A DNA stretch of 64,000 bases, from contig NC_083604.1 in NCBI RefSeq assembly GCF_029168945.1, forward strand, positions 6,874,812-6,938,811, read 5' to 3'. Below are positions 59,315 to 64,000 of the stretch, piece after piece. The DNA is from Cannabis sativa (taxonomy: Eukaryota > Streptophyta > Magnoliopsida > Rosales > Cannabaceae). Numbering within the stretch: position 1 is the stretch's first letter; the number at the start of each line of letters is the position of its first letter. Under the pieces are notes generated by a model. The model ran no database searches. It was not told where the DNA came from and saw nothing but the letters and a program-made list of their open reading frames with translations. The position numbers and the translations under genes were made by a program.

Positions 59315-62300
59315 ATGGCGTTGGCTTTCGATGAGTACGGAAGGCCATTCATAATCATCAAAGAGCAGGAGCAGAAGACCAGGTTGAGAGGTATCGATGC
59401 TCAGAAGGCCAACATTTCTGCTGGTAAAGCCGTCGCTCAAATCCTCAAGACCTCTCTTGGTCCCAAGGGCATGGACAAGATGCTCCAGAGTCCCGATGGC
59501 GATGTTACCATCTGTAAGTTTTGCTCTTTCGATCTTTCTCTAATGTTCTCTTCTGCGCTGAGCTTATTCAGTGGAAAGTATGTATATTTCTCATTTCTGG
59601 TAAATAGTGGGTTTTAACTGTTTGATTTCTTTCGTGATTTACTTTCTGGATCTATTTTGGTAAAGAATCAAATGTGAAATGAGATGGGTACTTTCTGTAA
59701 TTTGGAGTTTGTATCTGTAAATATCTGGTCCCTTGGGATATAGAAGGTAGGCGTTTCAAGCTTTTTTGACCCCTTGATTAAAAATGGGTTTCTGTACTTG
59801 TATTTAGAAGTTCTTTGGTTGTTATATATGTAGGAGGTTCTTGAACTTTATGATCCGTTGTATAAACCCTAAACCCTCAGTCTAGCAATATGTTAGTGGT
59901 AAGCTAACTATTTTAATATTCTTTGTTTGGCTCTTATTTATGCAGCAAATGATGGTGCAACAATTTTGGAGATGATGGATGTTGACAACCAAATAGCGAA
60001 ATTGATGGTTGAGCTATCTCGTAGTCAGGATTACGAAATTGGTGATGGAACAACTGGGGTTGTTGTCTTGGCTGGTTCACTTCTGGAGCAGGCTGAGAGG
60101 CTACTAGAACGTGGTATTCATCCAATTCGAGTTGCTGAGGGCTATGAAATGGCCTCAAGAATAGCTGTTGAGCATCTGGAGCGAATAGCTACTAAATACG
60201 AATTTGATGCTTCAAATATAGAGCCTCTAGTTCAAACTTGTATGACGACATTATCATCAAAGATGTAAGTAATGCTATTTATGCTGGTCTATTGATGTTT
60301 CTCTTTTTATTGGACACCAGGATGTGATTGACAAAACCTTTTCATTTCCATGTTAGAATGTTGCTTCTGTTGGTCGGATTGCGCACGGTATTGCTTAATA
60401 AGTAGAATTTATTTGTTGCACAATGCACAGTCATTCGCGTGATTAGCTTATCACCAGTCTTGTGGGAGTTTTCTGTCAAATTTCTATCTTAAGCCATGAA
60501 ACTCAACAACTCTTTAATATGCTTACTTGCGTTATGTAATTTTTCATTGTGAATAATACTATCTTTATATTATTGCAGTGTGAACCGGTGTAAGCGCGCT
60601 TTGGCTGAGATTGCTGTTAAAGCAGTTCTTGCCGTAGCAGATTTAGAAAGGAAGGATGTGAATTTGGAATTAATAAAGGTTGAAGGTAAAGTAGGGGGTA
60701 AACTGGAAGATACTGAGCTGATATATGGAATTATCCTTGACAAGGATATGAGTCATCCTCAGATGCCTAAGCAAATTGAAGATGCGAAAATCGCTATCTT
60801 GACATGCCCCTTTGAGCCACCGAAGCCAAAAACTAAACATAAGGTTGATATTGATACTGTGGAGAAGTTCCAAACTTTGCGTGGGCAAGAACAAAAGTAC
60901 TTTGACGACATGGTTCAACAATGCAAGGTGACATTGCCTTTTCTTTTTTCCCTGTGGTCATATCAACTTTTAATGATTGAAGAAGAACAATGTCTTGACA
61001 TTTATTCTTGTAGTTGCACTTTGATTACGGTTTCTAGATTTTAAGGGTTTTAGGCTCTGTTTCATCTGCTGATGCAGTTGGTTGTAGTTTTTATTGTGTG
61101 GACTGTATTGCTGATTGTATATTTCATTATTTTATATCATTTTTATATATTTGTTTTCAGGATGTAGGTGCTACCTTGGTAATCTGTCAATGGGGTTTTG
61201 ATGATGAAGCAAATCATCTTCTGATGCACCGAAACTTACCTGCAGTAAGATGGGTTGGTGGTGTAGAGTTGGAACTAATTGCAATAGCTACTGGTGGGTC
61301 TCATATAAATTTTATATAACGAATTTATTATGCTTTTTTCAAATGTTTTATCACTTGATAGATATCATTGTCCTCTTTACTGGCTATTTGTTCAATTATT
61401 AATTGTAATGCACTTTCTTAGGTGGAAGAATTGTGCCAAGATTCCAGGAGTTGACTCCTGAGAAATTGGGAAAGGTACATTTGGATTATTTTCTTTCTTG
61501 GATTATTTAATAATAATTTGGTTAACAATAATCAACAATCAACTGTTGATTTTCTTTAATTAGGCTGGAATTGTTCGAGAGAAAGCATTTGGTACAACAA
61601 AAGATCGAATGCTGTACATTGAGCACTGTGCAAATTCAAGGGCTGTAACTGTATTTATTCGTGGAGGTAGCTTTTTTATCATGTTGCAATGCCACTGAAT
61701 TTAGTTTTCATATAATAATTTGGAGTTGGGAACTAATGGCTGGTGAGTAAAAGAGAACATATTGAAGTGTTTGCATTTTGTAATCTTACTTGAGATTTTG
61801 TGGTTGACACATTAGGTAACAAAATGATGATAGAGGAGACCAAGCGTAGTATCCATGATGCATTGTGTGTTGCTAGGAATCTTATTCGTAACAATTCTAT
61901 TGTCTACGGTGGTGGCTCAGCTGAGATATCTTGCTCAGTTGCTGTAGAGGCTGCTGCAGATAAATACCCTGGTGTTGAGCAGGTTAGAAGAAAATTTCTT
62001 ATATCTTATTTCAACTGTACGATCCATTTTATGTATTCACTATTTTTTTTTTCTTTCATTACAGTATGCAATCAGAGGATTTGCTGATGCCCTTGATGCT
62101 GTACCTATGGCTCTTGCGGAAAATAGTGGTCTCCAACCCATTGAAACGCTATCTGCTGTTAAATCTCAGCAAATCAAGGTAATTGAGGAAATCTTACCTG
62201 ATTTTTACTTTTGCACGTTTCTTCTCAATTATGTATCACCTTGTGATCTCAACCTGGTACTTGTGTGAAAAATTTATATCTTTATTCTGGTTTTTGGTTT

Positions 62301-62475
62301 TCAGGAGAACAATCCCTACTGCGGAATCGATTGCAATGATGTTGGCACTAATGACATGCGTGAGCAGAATGTTTTTGAGACGCTCATCGGAAAGCAGCAG
62401 CAGATCTTGCTGGCAACACAAGTTGTGAAGATGATTTTGAAAATAGATGATGTTATCTCCCCTAATGAGTTCTAA
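59315..62475 (+). CDS. CCT5: T-complex protein 1 subunit epsilon (chaperonin CCT5)
   Basis: Nine coding exons: 59315-59513, 59946-60264, 60579-60927, 61161-61293, 61422-61474, 61564-61666, 61816-61982, 62065-62178 and 62305-62475. Joined they give 535 residues, the length of plant CCT5. Group II chaperonin signatures are clear: [10 protein letters not shown] and the nucleotide-site [12 protein letters not shown] in the equatorial domain, then the apical domain, and near the end [11 protein letters not shown] and [16 protein letters not shown]. The start [18 protein letters not shown] is typical of epsilon subunits. CCT is an eight-subunit cytosolic ring that folds tubulin, actin and other proteins using ATP. 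All splice sites are GT-AG and phases agree; I see no lesion. Confidence 0.97.
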
Positions 62476-63336
62476 GTTTTGGGGTTTTATGATTAAGCTA
62501 AAAAAGAAAAAGAAAAAGAAAAAAAGTGGTGCCTTGTATTGTTGTTATTCACTCAGCATGAATGTGATTTTCTTGACATAGTGACTTTTTGATAATTTTT
62601 AAATTCCATGGATACTTGTTGCTTGTATTAGCTTTTTGAGGTGGCTTTTATTGAAATTTTATGGCATTTGTTACTCCTTTCATGGAATTAGACTCTCTCA
62701 ATTTTCTTATTTTATGTTAACTCAACTCATCACTCTTTTCCATACAAGTGTTCAAACATCTTTGTCTGTCGGTTGATCATTTACATTTACCATGACAGGA
62801 GTAAAATATATGGAGGGCCCCATTGATCTTAATAAAGATTACCCTTTAGATCTGATCTGATTGGCTGTCTTGGATTGTCATAATATTAATTACAAGTTTT
62901 GTTGTCTTTCACATATTTTTTCAAAGGGATTCCCAGATCTTTTCTTTATTATTTATGATGCTGCTGTGACACTTTTTAGATTGCCTCACCCAATTCAAAT
63001 ATCACTTAACTAATTGAGATCCTGTCTTTTTCTACATTGCTCTTATTATTATATTTTCTATCTCTCTGAAAGATGTGTTTTTTTTTAAGTTTGTTTCAAT
63101 AAAAAATAGACCTCTCACTTCCTTTGTTCTCTTTATTCTTCAAAAAAGCTCAAGAAAGGGATTGCATATTTTATACTAATCGAAACAAAGTAGAACTTAA
63201 ATATTTTTTCAGGATCCAAGGATTAAAACATATCTAAGTTTGATTTTTTAAGATTGATGATATAATGAATTATATATGACCCCATATGTTGGTTATGTTG
63301 ACATACAATTTTCTTGTTGATGGGTGGGGATATAAT
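62476..63336. other. CCT5 3' region and intergenic DNA
   Basis: The CCT5 3' UTR comes first, with an A-rich run at about 62500-62525. Beyond that I see no gene or repeat. Confidence 0.5.
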
Positions 63337-63760
63337 TTAGGGTGATTCTAGAATGCACCCCTTAAAAAGGATGTACTGATGCACTTTTAATTTGTTTCGT
63401 CATCCAGAAAAAATTTTTAATCTAATTTTTTTTCATATTCATGTACGTTATATCTATTTAAGATATTTTACAAAATTTTGAGAAATTCGGAATAATTTAC
63501 AATATAGAAAACAATGTTCAAACAACATATTTTACACGCGTATAAAATAAAATAGTCATGCGTGCAACACACTGTTTGAACGTAATTTTCGGCATGTTAA
63601 ATTTTTTCGAATTTCTTAAAATTTTACAGGATGTCTTAAATAACTATAACGTACATGTTCATGAGAAAAAATTTGACTAAAAAATTATTTCGAATGCTAA
63701 AACAAATAGGAGTGCATCAATATATCCATTTTAAGAGGGTGTATTGTAGAATTTTCCTAA
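63337..63760. mobile_element. Long inverted-repeat (foldback) element
   Basis: The left end TTAGGGTGATTCTAGAATGC pairs with the right end TACAATTC-like sequence ending CCTAA. Matching inverted arms of about 190 bases continue inward, for example CATGTACGTTATA against TATAACGTACATG. The arms surround a centre of less than 100 bases. No clear target duplication or ORF. It probably belongs to a MITE family. Confidence 0.75.
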
Positions 63761-64000
63761 GTTTGTGTAAATTATTAAATTCAACACCAAAATTAATCTC
63801 TTGTTTGTATGAGCTAGTGATATACAGAAAAACACAACTATTTTCATCTTATTTCTGGTGTTTCAACTCTATCGACTGTATATTTCTATTTATGGCATTT
63901 GTATTGTAATGCTAATATTATTGAGACATTGTGAAAAATCTTGTTGGGGTCATTTATAGCAACTGAAATTGAAACTGTCGTTTATCGAGTACAGAAAACT
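63761..64000. other. Intergenic, window end
   Basis: AT-rich; nothing recognised. Confidence 0.4.

Overview
The window is nuclear DNA of a flowering plant, most likely a eudicot. It is AT-rich, its genes have many introns with GT-AG borders, and it carries plant LTR retrotransposons, LINEs, Helitrons and MITE-like elements. I cannot name the species from sequence alone. Coordinates were worked out by hand and may be off by a base or two.

Six protein-coding genes are well supported. They are SDA1 (ribosome biogenesis, + strand, 8219-12987), an oxysterol-binding-protein-related protein of the PH+ORD type (- strand, 13472-17350, tail to tail with SDA1), actin-related protein 3 (ARP3, + strand, 46812-50268), an RRM/Gly-rich/RS-like RNA-binding protein resembling the large subunit of cleavage factor Im (+ strand, single coding exon, 52954-54861), a short BCP1-like arabinogalactan-type secreted protein (- strand, 56991-57338), and chaperonin CCT subunit epsilon (+ strand, 59315-62475). 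From memory, the first four families occur in the same order on Arabidopsis chromosome 1 (At1g13160 to At1g13190). The ORP and ARP3 genes are separated here by about 29 kb of nested transposons.

Layout: 1-7.5 kb is a transposon graveyard: a short Helitron, a decayed copia gag region, and two solo LTRs of one family, one inserted inside the other. 7.6-17.4 kb holds SDA1 and ORP. 17.4-22 kb is intergenic, with a TIR element and an array of hairpin repeats. 22.0-37.6 kb is a three-level nest: a non-autonomous Helitron holds a 14.1 kb Ty3/gypsy (Tat-lineage) element, which in turn holds a 1.9 kb solo LTR. 37.6-46.2 kb holds LINE debris and a foldback element inserted in a LINE poly-A tail. 46.2-62.5 kb is gene-rich. 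62.5-64 kb is intergenic with one more foldback element.

The most unusual feature is inside the gypsy element. Besides broken gag and nearly complete pol on the + strand, it carries a convergent antisense gene on the - strand. That gene has its own TATA box, a 5'-UTR intron and further phase-consistent introns, and it encodes a gypsy-associated 'Transposase_28'-like protein followed by a coiled-coil tail. A later solo LTR has split this antisense gene.
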